Shown one piece after another: positions 43,797 to 53,318 of a stretch of DNA of 64,000 nt (the stretch's first letter is position 1; each line of letters begins with the position of its first letter). Under the pieces are notes generated by a model, which made no database searches, was not told the DNA's origin, and was given only the letters and a program-made list of their open reading frames with translations. This DNA comes from Dokdonia sinensis (GTDB taxonomy: Bacteria; Bacteroidota; Bacteroidia; Flavobacteriales; Flavobacteriaceae): positions 124,001 through 188,000 of the forward strand of contig NZ_REFV01000007.1 of NCBI RefSeq assembly GCF_003688895.1. Direction: 5' to 3'. A program made the translations under genes and the position numbers.

Positions 43797-45182
43797 CTAG
43801 CTCATCTCTGTGAAATATTCGTAAAAATAAGGAATGGTTTCAATTCCTTTCAGGTAATTCCATATTCCAAAATGCTCGTTAGGCGAATGAATCGCATCGC
43901 TGTCTAATCCAAATCCCATAAGAATCGTTTTACTCTTAAGTTCCTTTTCAAACAAGGCGACTATAGGAATACTCCCACCACTGCGCTGTGGAATAGGCGA
44001 CTTGCCAAAGGTCTTTTCGTAAGCCTTTTCGGCAGCTTGGTATGCGATGTTGTCTATCGGGGTAACATAGCCTTGTCCTCCGTGATGTGGAGATACCTTT
44101 ACTTTTACACCTGCGGGAGCGATACTTTCAAAATGGGTTTTGAAGAGCTCAGTAATTTCTTTCCAATCTTGATTTGGCACGAGACGCATTGAGATTTTTG
44201 CATAAGCTTTGCTTGCGATTACTGTTTTTGCACCTTCACCTGTATAACCTCCCCAGATTCCGTTTACGTCTAAGGTGGGGCGTATGGAGTTGCGCTCGTT
44301 TGTGGTGTATCCTTTTTCTCCATAAACAGCGTCTATGTCTAGCGCTTTCTTGTAATTTTCTAAAGAGAAAGGTGCCTCTGCCATTTTCTCGCGTTCGGCT
44401 GTCGAGAGTTCTTCTACTTTATCGTAAAACCCTTTTACTGTGATGTGATTGTTTTCATCGTGTAGGGAAGCAATCATTTTGGCGAGCACATTAATAGGAT
44501 TTGCTACTGCTCCTCCATACAATCCAGAATGTAAATCTCTGTTTGGTCCTGTCACTTCTACTTCCACATAACTTAGACCACGTAACCCTGTGGTTATAGA
44601 CGGAATATCATTTGCAATCATTCCTGTATCTGAAATTAAAATAACATCATTTGCCAGTTTTTCCTGATTACGCTCTACATACCAAGCGAGGTTCTCACTG
44701 CCTACTTCTTCCTCACCCTCGATCATAAACTTCACGTTGCACGGCAGTTGATCGTTTGCCGTCATATATTCCATCGCTTTCACGTGCATATACATCTGCC
44801 CTTTGTCATCACAGGCACCGCGGGCATAAATGGCTCCGTCTGGGTGTAGCTCTGTTTTTTTGACGACGGGTTCAAAAGGTGGCGAATCCCAAAGTTCCAC
44901 AGGATCTGGTGGTTGCACATCGTAATGTCCGTAAACTAGTACCGTGGGTAATTCTGGGTCTATGATTTTATCGGCATAAACGATAGGATATCCTGGGGTC
45001 TCACATATTTCGACACAATCACACCCAGCTTTGCGCAGGCTTTCGGCTACGACAGAGGCGGTTTGGTGGGTCGCTTTCGCGAAAGCGGAATCTGCACTCA
45101 CGCTAGGAATCTTGAGTAATTCTATGAGTTCGTTTATAAAACGATCCTTGTGTTGATCGATATAATCTTTTGGGTTTTGCAT
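43797..45182 (-). CDS. M20-family dipeptidase
   Basis: 461 residues. Zinc-ligand motifs are VYGHYDVQPPDP (first His and the Asp after it), ACDDKGQMYMH (bridging Asp) and MIEGEEEVGSENL (Glu base and metal ligand), followed by LHSGLYGG in the dimerisation region. It belongs to the CNDP-like branch of cytoplasmic dipeptidases. No signal peptide is present. A palindrome at residues 37-41 encodes AFAKA in DSAFAKATHQ; relatives have a short loop there. A possible -7 element (TATTTTTG, 45209-45202) lies 20 bp upstream. Confidence 0.93.
   Translation of the reverse strand: MQNPKDYIDQHKDRFINELIELLKIPSVSADSAFAKATHQTASVVAESLRKAGCDCVEICETPGYPIVYADKIIDPELPTVLVYGHYDVQPPDPVELWDSPPFEPVVKKTELHPDGAIYARGACDDKGQMYMHVKAMEYMTANDQLPCNVKFMIEGEEEVGSENLAWYVERNQEKLANDVILISDTGMIANDIPSITTGLRGLSYVEVEVTGPNRDLHSGLYGGAVANPINVLAKMIASLHDENNHITVKGFYDKVEELSTAEREKMAEAPFSLENYKKALDIDAVYGEKGYTTNERNSIRPTLDVNGIWGGYTGEGAKTVIASKAYAKISMRLVPNQDWKEITELFKTHFESIAPAGVKVKVSPHHGGQGYVTPIDNIAYQAAEKAYEKTFGKSPIPQRSGGSIPIVALFEKELKSKTILMGFGLDSDAIHSPNEHFGIWNYLKGIETIPYFYEYFTEMS
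45073..45086. repeat. Interspersed palindrome in the M20 gene
   Basis: Perfect GCTTTCGCGAAAGC, extendable to 16 bp. AFAKA frame. Confidence 0.9.
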
Positions 45183-45245
45183 TATAAAAAGGTGTTTTCC
45201 TCAAAAATACGAAATCTGAAAGCGAATTTTTATTCAAAAAATTAT

Positions 45246-45274
45246 TTTGGAATTGAAAATATGTTTTATATTTG
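45246..45274 (+). promoter_or_regulatory. Promoter of tRNA-Leu
   Basis: TTTG (45246-45249), 17 bases, then TATATTTG (45267-45274), followed by CACCCC. Transcription should start near 45281. Confidence 0.75.
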
Positions 45275-45314
45275 CACCCCGTTACAAAACAATGTGTAAC
45301 GATCTTATTGAAAT

Positions 45315-45396
45315 GCGGGCGTGGTGGAATTGGTAGACACGCCAGACTTAGGATCTGGTGCCTCACGGTGTGGAAGTTCGAGTCTTCTCGCCCGTA
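45315..45396 (+). tRNA. tRNA-Leu (anticodon TAG)
   Basis: An 82-nt cloverleaf with acceptor GCGGGCG/CGCCCGT (a G-U closing pair), D-loop TTGGTAGAC, anticodon stem CCAGA/TCTGG around CTTAGGA (anticodon TAG), a variable arm of class II size and T-loop GTTCGAG. The discriminator is A, as required for leucine identity. CCA is not encoded. It has its own promoter and a strong terminator. Confidence 0.95.
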
Positions 45397-45404
45397 CAAC
45401 GAAG

Positions 45405-45434
45405 AAAAGCTAACTTATTAAAGTTAGCTTTTTT
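45405..45434 (+). terminator. Terminator of tRNA-Leu
   Basis: AAAAGCTAACTT (45405-45416) and AAGTTAGCTTTT (45421-45432) form a 12-bp perfect stem with an ATTA loop and two further T. Confidence 0.9.
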
Positions 45435-45544
45435 CTGTTATAGGGCACCTTTATTGTAGCAAGAGCAAAAATGTGGTGTGTAACTATCAAAAGATTTTCC
45501 GAATCGAAAAATAGAAGTTGCAAATGCTTTATTTGCAAGTAATC

Positions 45545-46381
45545 TTATATTTTAAAAGTGATCACGGGTCTATTTGCGTGATTTACAAGACCCTCGCTTA
45601 GGGATCCGTTTAGAAAGTGAGCAAGCCCTTTACGACCGTGAGTGGCAATACCAACAAGACCGGAATTTACCATTTCTGCAAAATGTAGGATACCACTTTC
45701 TACGGTGGAGTCATTGTAGATATTAAGAGTATAATTGTCTATAGCTCCATATTCATCAATAAATTTCTTCATCTGGGCTTCAACTTCATGCGTGGATCTA
45801 AAGTCACCTGGAGTATTTACATACAGCCCGTGTAGTTTTACATCGTTTATTTTTGCAAAAGCAATAGCTTGCTTGAAGGCATTGTGGTTTTCGGCCTGAA
45901 AGTCAAGGGCATAAACAAAGTTTTTGATCTCAAATTTCTCGTGTCTGTTTTTAATAACCAGTACAGGAATTTCAGAGTTGCGCACAACTTTTTCTGTGTT
46001 TGAGCCTACAAAAAATTCCTGAAGACCACTTGCTCCGTGGGTGCCCATGACAATCATGTCTGCTTCATACTTTTTTGCGTAGTCCATTATTCCTTCAAAT
46101 GCACCATCAAACTCAGCTGTCTCGATGACTGTAATTCCATCAAGAAAAGGAGAGGCCATCATTGCTTGAAATTTTTGATGTGCAAGCTTCATAAAAAAGA
46201 TTGCCTCAGGCAGCTCGCTTTTTGCGCCGCCATATGCCCCATCTACTAATTGCATAGGTAGTTCTAGCATGTGTAATAGGTTAATTTCTGCGTCGTGACG
46301 TTTGGCAAGGTCTGCCGCAACACGTAGTGCATTTTCTGCTTGAACAGAAAAGTCAGTTGGGACGAGTATTTTTTTTATCAT
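45545..46381 (-). CDS. Tandem-domain universal stress protein
   Basis: 278 residues with two UspA-like domains, about 1-145 and 150-278. The first carries VPTDFSVQAENAL and VMGTHGASGLQEFFVGSNTEKVVRNSEIPVLVIK, matching the ATP-binding G-2x-G-9x-G(S/T) pattern. The second has GIATHGRKGLAHFLNGSLSEGLVNHANRPVITFK. It is probably cytoplasmic and stress-induced. It is a single gene divergent from rimP across 176 bp. Confidence 0.92.
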   Translation of the reverse strand: MIKKILVPTDFSVQAENALRVAADLAKRHDAEINLLHMLELPMQLVDGAYGGAKSELPEAIFFMKLAHQKFQAMMASPFLDGITVIETAEFDGAFEGIMDYAKKYEADMIVMGTHGASGLQEFFVGSNTEKVVRNSEIPVLVIKNRHEKFEIKNFVYALDFQAENHNAFKQAIAFAKINDVKLHGLYVNTPGDFRSTHEVEAQMKKFIDEYGAIDNYTLNIYNDSTVESGILHFAEMVNSGLVGIATHGRKGLAHFLNGSLSEGLVNHANRPVITFKI

Positions 46382-46490
46382 AATTTGAGGTTTGTCATAA
46401 TTTAGATCACACTTTCGATATGGTTAAAGCTTCTTAAAGTTACGAAATTATGCCATTGCAAACCTTCTTTTATAAATCGAAAATTTATAG

Positions 46491-46498
46491 TATATTTG
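46491..46498 (+). promoter_or_regulatory. -7 element of the rimP-nusA-infB promoter
   Basis: TATATTTG followed by CACCG, nearly identical to the tRNA-Leu promoter -7 region. It lies 59 bp before the rimP ATG. No clear -33 box was seen. Confidence 0.6.
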
Positions 46499-46557
46499 CA
46501 CCGTTGAATTAAGAAAATTAACGAGGGGACGCATGTCCCCTCTTTTTATACTTCAAT

Positions 46558-47022
46558 ATGTTTAGAGAAAAAGTACAAGAATTATTGCAAGAAGTGATGG
46601 ATGAAAATCCGTCGTTATTTCTTATAGATCTTGATATACATGGGGCTAATGAGGTAAAGGTTGTGATAGATGGCGATAATGGTGTAACTGTTGAAGATTG
46701 TATAATGGTAAGCCGCAAAGTTGAGCACAATCTGGACCGAGATGAAGAGGATTTTTCTCTTGAAGTAATGTCTTATGGGGCTGCCGGTCCTATATTAAAC
46801 ATGCGACAGTATAAAAAGAATATAGGTCGCACTCTTACGATAAAGCTGGAAAATGGAGATAAAATTGAAGGTGAGCTGGAAGATGTGACAGACGATAGTG
46901 TTACCCTATACTGGAAAACGCGTGAGCCTAAGCCAGTAGGAAAAGGGAAAGTAACTGTTGAGAAAACAGAAACGTTTCTTGTAAAAGAAATAACAGAAGC
47001 AAAAGTTAAAATAAAATTTTAA
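46558..47022 (+). CDS. rimP: Ribosome maturation factor RimP
   Basis: 154 residues of the two-domain RimP type, with an N-terminal alpha-beta domain (FLIDLDIHGANEVKVVIDGDNGVTVEDCIMVSRKVEHNLD) and a C-terminal SH3-like barrel from about 90 (YKKNIGRTLTIKLENGDKIEGELEDVTDDSVTL). It assists 30S maturation. It leads the conserved rimP-nusA-infB operon with a 10-bp gap to nusA, which supports both start and identity. Confidence 0.95.
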   Translation: MFREKVQELLQEVMDENPSLFLIDLDIHGANEVKVVIDGDNGVTVEDCIMVSRKVEHNLDRDEEDFSLEVMSYGAAGPILNMRQYKKNIGRTLTIKLENGDKIEGELEDVTDDSVTLYWKTREPKPVGKGKVTVEKTETFLVKEITEAKVKIKF

Positions 47023-47032
47023 GCTAGTTGAT

Positions 47033-48265
47033 ATGGAGAATCTCGCATTAATCGATTCTTTTTCAGAATTTAAAGACGATAAGTTAATCGATCGTGTAAC
47101 GCTTATGGCGATACTCGAAGAGGTATTTAGAAGTACGTTAAAAAGACGTTTTGGAAGTGACGATAATTTTGATATTATTATAAACCCAGACAAAGGCGAT
47201 CTAGAAATCTGGCGTAACCGCGTTGTTGTGGCAGATGGAGAAGTAGAGGATAAAAATGCTGAAATATCACTAACCGCAGCACGTAAAATTGAAGAAGATT
47301 TTGAGGTAGGAGAAGATGTGTCTGAAGAGGTGAAGTTAATTGATCTTGGACGTCGTTCTATTTTGGCTTTACGCCAAAACTTGATCAGTAAGATTCACGA
47401 GCACGATAATACGAATATCTACAAGCAGTTTAAAGAGCTTGAAGGTGAAATGTATACAGCAGAGGTGCACCACATTCGCCATAGAGCAATTATTCTATTA
47501 GACGATGAAGGGAATGAAGTAATTTTGCCTAAAGATCGTCAGATACCATCTGATTTTTTCCGTAAAGGAGAAAACGTAAGAGGTATTATTGAGAGTGTTG
47601 AGCTTAAAGGAAACAAACCATCTATAGTGATGTCTCGTACGTCTCCTTTATTTCTTGAAAAATTATTTGAATCCGAAATTCCAGAAGTTTTTGACGGTTT
47701 GATTTCTATCAAAAAAGTAGTGCGTATCCCAGGGGAAAAGGCAAAAGTAGCCGTAGACTCTTATGATGACCGTATAGATCCAGTAGGAGCCTGTGTAGGA
47801 ATGAAAGGATCACGTATTCACGGTATCGTACGTGAGCTTGGAAATGAGAATATAGATGTAATCAATTATACAAATAATCTTAACTTGTACATTACAAGAG
47901 CTTTGAGTCCTGCACGTATCACAAGCATTAAAATAGATGAAGAGGCAAAAACCGCTCAGGTAATGCTTAAGCCAGAAGAAGTGAGCAAGGCCATAGGTCG
48001 AGGTGGACACAATATCCGTCTAGCGGGTCAACTCACAGGTTACGAAATTGACGTATATAGAGAAGGTGTAGAGGAAGATGTGGAGCTTACAGAATTCTCA
48101 GATGAAATCGAAGGATGGATTATTGAGGAATTTGCAAAAATAGGTCTAGATACTGCGCGCAGTATATTAGAACAGGAAGTTGAAGATTTAGTACGTCGTA
48201 CAGATCTAGAAGAAGAAACAGTGCTTGAGGTTATGAATGTCCTCAAGGCAGAATTTGAAGATTAA
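47033..48265 (+). CDS. nusA: Transcription termination/antitermination factor NusA
   Basis: 410 residues: an RNA polymerase-binding N-terminal domain (1-135), an S1 domain (about 140-205, GEMYTAEVHHIRHRAIILLDDEGNEVILPK) and two KH domains (about 210-350, DPVGACVGMKGSRIHGI and AIGRGGHNIRLAGQLTG). A short acidic tail follows; the E. coli-type C-terminal repeats are absent, as usual in the phylum. It acts with RNA polymerase on pausing and termination. Central gene of the rimP-nusA-infB operon. Confidence 0.97.
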   Translation: MENLALIDSFSEFKDDKLIDRVTLMAILEEVFRSTLKRRFGSDDNFDIIINPDKGDLEIWRNRVVVADGEVEDKNAEISLTAARKIEEDFEVGEDVSEEVKLIDLGRRSILALRQNLISKIHEHDNTNIYKQFKELEGEMYTAEVHHIRHRAIILLDDEGNEVILPKDRQIPSDFFRKGENVRGIIESVELKGNKPSIVMSRTSPLFLEKLFESEIPEVFDGLISIKKVVRIPGEKAKVAVDSYDDRIDPVGACVGMKGSRIHGIVRELGNENIDVINYTNNLNLYITRALSPARITSIKIDEEAKTAQVMLKPEEVSKAIGRGGHNIRLAGQLTGYEIDVYREGVEEDVELTEFSDEIEGWIIEEFAKIGLDTARSILEQEVEDLVRRTDLEEETVLEVMNVLKAEFED

Positions 48266-48327
48266 ACATTCCTACAGTACATTTGACGTAGGAAAGCAAT
48301 AAAAATTACAATTACAGCAAGCAGTCT

Positions 48328-51051
48328 ATGGCAGCAACAATGCGATTAAACAAAGTTTTACGAGAACTGAACATTTCTCTAGATCGTGCCGTTGAGTTTT
48401 TGAACTCAAAGGGTCATGATATAGAGGCGCGTCCGACCACAAAAATTTCAGCCGAGATTTATGGGGTGCTTTCGGATGAGTTTCAGACGGACGCAAACAA
48501 AAAAATTGAGTCCAAAGAAGTTGCTGTAGAAAAGCAAAAGGAAAAAGAGGCTCTGCGAATTGCTCGTGAGGTGGAGATCGAGGCCAAGCAAGAGTCTAAG
48601 AAGCCTGAGGTTGTAAAAGCAAAAGCACAGCTTACTGGTCCTAAACAGGTAGGTAAAATTGACCTTGGCAAGAAAGAGACTCCTGCCACAAAAGAGAAAC
48701 CTGTTCAAGTAGAGGTTAAAAAAGAGGAGGTCAAAAAGGAAGAATCTCCCAAAGTAGAAAAGCCAATAGCCGAAAAAGTTATTCCTAAGAAAAAGGATGT
48801 GCCCGCTTCCGCGAAAGCAAAAGAAGTAGACAAACCTGTTGCAAAAAAAGAAGAGGCTGTCAAAGAAGTAACTCCTGCTGAACCTGAAAAAGAAGTTCTT
48901 AAGACGGATTATAAAAAATTAGATGGACCTAATTTTACAGGACAAAAAATAGATCTCTCTCAATTTAAGAAACCAGAGAAAAAGAAAAGGGAAAGTGCTT
49001 CTAGTGCTGATAATAAGAAACGTCGTAAGCGTATAACTAAGCCAGGATCTGGAGGAGGTGCTAATACCGGAGGTCGTGGAGGCAACAATAACCAGCGTGG
49101 CGGACGTAAAGGAGGAGGACGTGCTCAAGTAGCAAAAGTCGAGCCTACAGAAGAAGAAGTACAAAAACAAATACGTGAGACTCTTGAAAAACTTCAAGGG
49201 AAATCAAATAAAGGAAAAGGAGCTAAATATCGTCGAGACAAGCGTGATCAACACCGTCAGAAATCTGACGATGACCTCGCAGCTCAGGAATTAGAGAGCA
49301 AAATACTTAAGGTGACAGAGTTTGTTACCGTAAGTGAGGTTGCTACAATGATGGAAGTTCCCGTAACTAATATCATTTCGGCGTGTATGTCGCTTGGGAT
49401 GATGGTAACGATGAACCAGCGTCTCGATGCAGAAACACTATCTATCGTTGCAGACGAGTTTGGATATTCTGTTGAGTTTGTAACCGCAGATATTGAGGAC
49501 TCTATCCTCGATGTAGAAGATGCTCCAGAAGATTTAAAGGAACGCGCTCCTATCGTAACTGTAATGGGGCACGTAGATCACGGTAAAACATCGTTACTGG
49601 ATTATGTGCGTAACGAGAATGTGATTGCAGGAGAGAGTGGAGGAATAACGCAGCACATAGGTGCTTATGGTGTGCAACTTAAGAACGGTCAGAAGATTGC
49701 TTTCTTAGATACTCCAGGTCACGAAGCCTTTACAGCGATGCGTGCACGTGGTGCTCAAGTAACAGATATTGCTGTAATTGTTGTTGCTGCAGATGATGAT
49801 ATCATGCCACAAACGAAAGAGGCTATTGCTCACGCACAAGCGGCGAGCGTACCTATCGTTTTTGCAATAAATAAAGTGGATTTGCCAGCGGCAAACCCAG
49901 AGAAAATAAAAGAGGGTCTTGCTCAGATGAACCTTCTGGTCGAAGATTGGGGAGGAAAAATTCAATCACAAGAAATTTCGGCTAAGACAGGACAAGGCGT
50001 TAAGGAATTGCTTGAAAAAGTCCTTCTTGAAGCTGAACTTTTAGAGCTTAAAGCAAACCCAGATAAGAATGCAACTGGAACGGTAGTAGAGGCCTTCCTT
50101 GATAAGGGACGTGGGTATGTATCTACAATTCTTGTCCAAGCCGGAACGCTTTCGGTAGGGGACTATATGCTTGCAGGTACGTGCTCTGGTAAAGTTAAAG
50201 CGATGCACGATGAGCGAGGTAAGAAAATTAAGAAGGCCGGGCCTTCTACTCCAGTTTCAATTTTAGGATTGGACGGTGCTCCTCAAGCTGGTGATAAGTT
50301 TAATGTAATGGAAGATGAGCGCGAAGCAAAAGATATTGCTTCGAAGCGCACGCAATTGCAACGTGAGCAGAATGTTCGTACACATCGCCACATAACACTT
50401 GACGAAATTGGACGTCGTATTGCATTAGGTGACTTTAAAGAACTTAACATTATCCTAAAAGGAGACGTGGATGGCTCTGTGGAAGCACTTACAGATAGTT
50501 TCCAGAAACTTTCTACAGAGGAGATTGCCGTAAATATCATACATAAAGGTGTTGGTGCCATTACAGAAAGTGATGTGCTTCTAGCATCTGCTTCTGATGC
50601 GATAATCATCGGATTTAATGTGCGTCCTGCTGGAAACGCAAGACAAATTGCAGATAAGGAAGAAATCGATATACGTACGTATTCTATTATCTACGCAGCG
50701 ATTAATGATCTTAAGGATGCGATGGAGGGAATGCTATCTCCAGAAATTAAAGAGGAGATTACAGGAACAGCAGAGATTCGTGAGACCTTTAAGATATCTA
50801 AAGTTGGTGTAATTGCCGGTTGTATGGTGCTAACAGGTAAAATTTATAGAAACTCAGGAATCCGTATCATACGCGATGGTGTCGTCGTGCACGAAGGCAC
50901 ACTAACAGCATTAAAGCGCTTTAAGGATGATGTAAGAGAAGTGGCTAAAGGTTACGACTGTGGTATGCAAATAAAGAATTACAACGACATTGTGATAGGT
51001 GATACTATTGAAGCTTACCAAGAAGTAGAAGTTAAGAAAAAGCTTAAGTAA
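48328..51051 (+). CDS. infB: Translation initiation factor IF-2
   Basis: 907 residues. The N-terminal domain (1-50) precedes a long Lys/Glu/Pro-rich linker to about 310, with a Gly/Arg-rich stretch ([24 protein letters not shown]). The GTPase domain has GHVDHGKT near 413, DTPGHE and NKVD, and is followed by the beta-barrel and C-terminal fMet-tRNA-binding domains. It delivers initiator tRNA to the ribosome. The linker contains a degenerate palindrome (GCTTCCGCGAAAGC near 48803, ASAKA), a region that tolerates insertion. Terminated at 51079-51107. Confidence 0.97.
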   Translation: MAATMRLNKVLRELNISLDRAVEFLNSKGHDIEARPTTKISAEIYGVLSDEFQTDANKKIESKEVAVEKQKEKEALRIAREVEIEAKQESKKPEVVKAKAQLTGPKQVGKIDLGKKETPATKEKPVQVEVKKEEVKKEESPKVEKPIAEKVIPKKKDVPASAKAKEVDKPVAKKEEAVKEVTPAEPEKEVLKTDYKKLDGPNFTGQKIDLSQFKKPEKKKRESASSADNKKRRKRITKPGSGGGANTGGRGGNNNQRGGRKGGGRAQVAKVEPTEEEVQKQIRETLEKLQGKSNKGKGAKYRRDKRDQHRQKSDDDLAAQELESKILKVTEFVTVSEVATMMEVPVTNIISACMSLGMMVTMNQRLDAETLSIVADEFGYSVEFVTADIEDSILDVEDAPEDLKERAPIVTVMGHVDHGKTSLLDYVRNENVIAGESGGITQHIGAYGVQLKNGQKIAFLDTPGHEAFTAMRARGAQVTDIAVIVVAADDDIMPQTKEAIAHAQAASVPIVFAINKVDLPAANPEKIKEGLAQMNLLVEDWGGKIQSQEISAKTGQGVKELLEKVLLEAELLELKANPDKNATGTVVEAFLDKGRGYVSTILVQAGTLSVGDYMLAGTCSGKVKAMHDERGKKIKKAGPSTPVSILGLDGAPQAGDKFNVMEDEREAKDIASKRTQLQREQNVRTHRHITLDEIGRRIALGDFKELNIILKGDVDGSVEALTDSFQKLSTEEIAVNIIHKGVGAITESDVLLASASDAIIIGFNVRPAGNARQIADKEEIDIRTYSIIYAAINDLKDAMEGMLSPEIKEEITGTAEIRETFKISKVGVIAGCMVLTGKIYRNSGIRIIRDGVVVHEGTLTALKRFKDDVREVAKGYDCGMQIKNYNDIVIGDTIEAYQEVEVKKKLK

Positions 51052-51078
51052 TATAAGCTCATTTCAATAGAGTAAAAG

Positions 51079-51107
51079 GCTCTCGACTAAGGTCGGGAGC
51101 TTTTTTT
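51079..51107 (+). terminator. Terminator of the rimP-nusA-infB operon
   Basis: GCTCTCGAC (51079-51087) and GTCGGGAGC (51092-51100), loop TAAG, one G-T pair, then seven T. Confidence 0.9.
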
Positions 51108-51269
51108 GTTACTTTTTACAAAAGTATTCGAGGATTTCTACCTTATTGACTATTACTATAGGTCCTGTTTTTTAATCCAACAGAAATTCTTTTTGTAAAA
51201 GGCCTTGCTGTTAAATTTCATAAAAGAAGGTGCTTTCGCGCAGGAGAGCAACGAGAATTTTTGATTTTT

Positions 51270-51325
51270 CGTCTACCGTCTACCGTCTACCGTCTACCGT
51301 CTACCGTCTACCGTCTACCGTCTAC
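51270..51325 (-). repeat. Tandem array of a 7-bp unit (CGTCTAC x 8)
   Basis: Eight uninterrupted copies, then a partial CGT, end 2 bp before the stop codon of the SPOR gene (TAA at 51330-51328 on the minus strand). The unit length is not a multiple of three. Confidence 0.95.
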
Positions 51326-51327
51326 CG

Positions 51328-51711
51328 TTACGGTTTAAAAATAAAGGCACTAGGAAATACCTTCTTGATTTTCATTAGAGCTCTGTCTGCCTCTAATCTA
51401 CTTCTAAAATTCCCTATCCATACTTTATAGTTAGGAGTTTGGAATTTGATAGTAGATTTCCAAGTTCCAACTTTATTTAGATAAGTTTTTAATTGGCTAT
51501 TTGCGCGAGTGAGATTGCCAGAGTAAATTTGGATCTTATACCGATCATTCAGTTCTCCTTCCACACTCATTTCTGCTTTTAAGGAAATCAATTCATTTAT
51601 GAGGGGGTCTTGGTTAACTGTTGTTTGGGAAGATTGCGCTTTCGCGAAAGCGAACAAACTCACAAAAAAAATGAAAGTTAAAAAGGATTTTTTACGAGGC
51701 AAAAAGGTCAT
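51328..51711 (-). CDS. Secreted SPOR-domain protein
   Basis: 127 residues. A signal peptide (MTFLPRKKSFLTFIFFVSLFAFAKA) precedes a short helical linker and a C-terminal SPOR domain (about 55-127, YKIQIYSGNLTRANSQL...YKVWIGNFRSRLEADRALMKIKKVFPSAFIFKP), which in relatives binds glycan strands lacking stem peptides. It is probably periplasmic or outer-membrane-associated, acting on peptidoglycan. The interspersed palindrome supplies the AFAKA at the predicted cleavage site. A tandem 7-bp array begins immediately after the stop. It lies between infB and the act operon, as often seen in this family. Confidence 0.88.
   Translation of the reverse strand: MTFLPRKKSFLTFIFFVSLFAFAKAQSSQTTVNQDPLINELISLKAEMSVEGELNDRYKIQIYSGNLTRANSQLKTYLNKVGTWKSTIKFQTPNYKVWIGNFRSRLEADRALMKIKKVFPSAFIFKP
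51638..51651. repeat. Interspersed palindrome in the SPOR signal-peptide region
   Basis: Perfect GCTTTCGCGAAAGC (16 bp with CG flanks), AFAKA frame, ending at the predicted signal-peptidase site. Confidence 0.9.
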
Positions 51712-51832
51712 ATTTACGTATTTTCAACAAAGGTATGTTATTCAAACGAAAAGAAATTTATTTTCTTATTTAGACGAATTATAAATTAGTATTAAGCCGA
51801 TTTGCACATAAGGTTAAACGGGTTCTAAGTAT

Positions 51833-51840
51833 TATTTTTG
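51833..51840 (+). promoter_or_regulatory. Possible -7 element of the act operon
   Basis: TATTTTTG followed by C, 90 bp upstream of actA. No well-placed -33 box was identified. Confidence 0.4.
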
Positions 51841-51930
51841 CATACAATTTACTGGTGTAATTAACGCCTTCTTAGCAGTAGGTAGGTAGGATGACACTAG
51901 ATTTTTTTTGAAGCTAATTCAATCCAAACT

Positions 51931-53220
51931 ATGATACAGGTTAAACGCCGTAATTCATTTTATAGAATTATCACGCTAAGTGCAGCATTTCTGCTCACGT
52001 TAACTACTTCTCTTTTTGCTCAAGATACTGCTGGTGACGCTGTTGCCGGTGAGGCGCTCTTTAAGTCTAATTGTGGTGCTTGTCACAAATTGTACAAGCC
52101 TATGACGGGTCCTGCGCTCTACAATGTAGTCGAAAAATATGATGGAGATTACGAGTGGTTATATAAGTGGATCAAAAATTCGCAAGCGCTTATTAAATCA
52201 GGCGACGCACGTGCTGTGCAAGTATACGAAGAGAACGGTAAGAAAGTAATGAATGCTTTTCCTGCATTGAGTAATGCAGATATTGATAATATTCTAGCCT
52301 ATACAAATACGCCGCAGCCTGCGCCTCCTGAGAAAACGATTGTTGAAGGTGAAGCTGTTGGAGGAGGGGTTTCAAACAACATTATTCTAGGTGTTCTTGC
52401 TCTTGTATTTGTTCTGCTTGTTGCGGTACTTTTCCTAGTAAACAATACCCTTAAGAAATTTGCAACTGCACAAGGAATTGAGGTTGAGGAGCCTACTAAG
52501 CGCACACCTATCTGGAAAGCTTTTGTTCAGAATCAATTTTTAGTTTTAGTTACTTCTATACTATTGCTTTTAGGGAGTGCTTATTTTGCTTATGGAGCCT
52601 TAATGTCTGTAGGTGTAGAGCAAGGATATGCTCCTATACAACCTATACACTATTCACACAGAATTCACGCGGGTGAAAATGCCATTGAGTGTAAATACTG
52701 TCACTCAAGTGCACGCGTTTCTAAGCACTCTGGCATACCATCTTTAAATGTTTGTATGAATTGTCATAAATCTATTGCCGAGGTAGCTGGAGATGGAGAC
52801 TATGCAAGTGTGACTGAAGATTACAGTAAAGAATTTTACGATGGTGAGATTCAAAAACTTTATAAGGCTGTAGGTTGGGATCCTGCGACGCAATCCTACA
52901 CGGGTGAAACGCAGCCAGTAGAATGGGTTCGTATTCACAACCTTCCAGATTTTGCATACTTTAATCACTCACAGCACGTAACAGTTGCTGGAATCGAATG
53001 TCAAAAATGTCACGGTCCTGTAGAGGAGATGGAAGTGATGTATCAATACGCTCCACTTACGATGGGATGGTGTATTAACTGTCACCGTGAGACGAACGTA
53101 AAAATTGAAGGAAATCCTTATTACGAGAAAATACACGAACAGCTTTCTGAGAAATATGGTGTTGAGCAGTTAACTGCCGCACAAATGGGAGGTCTGGAAT
53201 GTGGTAAGTGTCACTATTAA
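51931..53220 (+). CDS. actA: Alternative complex III subunit ActA (multihaem cytochrome c) with extra N-terminal haem domain
   Basis: 429 residues. A signal peptide (to about residue 30, LFAQ) is followed by a monohaem domain with CGACH at 48-52 and a possible Met ligand later. A transmembrane helix lies near 150-168 and a second near 200-220. Five further CxxCH motifs follow: CKYCH, CMNCH, CQKCH, CINCH and CGKCH (from about 255 to 428). Canonical ActA is pentahaem, so six motifs are present here. The subunit accepts electrons inside the menaquinol-oxidising complex. It leads the act operon. Confidence 0.93.
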   Translation: MIQVKRRNSFYRIITLSAAFLLTLTTSLFAQDTAGDAVAGEALFKSNCGACHKLYKPMTGPALYNVVEKYDGDYEWLYKWIKNSQALIKSGDARAVQVYEENGKKVMNAFPALSNADIDNILAYTNTPQPAPPEKTIVEGEAVGGGVSNNIILGVLALVFVLLVAVLFLVNNTLKKFATAQGIEVEEPTKRTPIWKAFVQNQFLVLVTSILLLLGSAYFAYGALMSVGVEQGYAPIQPIHYSHRIHAGENAIECKYCHSSARVSKHSGIPSLNVCMNCHKSIAEVAGDGDYASVTEDYSKEFYDGEIQKLYKAVGWDPATQSYTGETQPVEWVRIHNLPDFAYFNHSQHVTVAGIECQKCHGPVEEMEVMYQYAPLTMGWCINCHRETNVKIEGNPYYEKIHEQLSEKYGVEQLTAAQMGGLECGKCHY

Positions 53221-53318
53221 TTTTGTGACATCTGCTTTTGCGAAAGCATAAAAAGTGCAACAAAAAAAGTCCTGGTTCATCTTTAAAAGGAGCTAAAAAC
53301 ATTATAACTATTATTTAT

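Noticed and set aside
45103-45399. Open frame over tRNA-Leu and the M20 start
   Set aside because: Antisense to a well-supported tRNA and overlaps a real gene.
51270-51325. Possible CRISPR array
   Set aside because: The 7-bp units are contiguous without spacers, so it is a simple tandem repeat.
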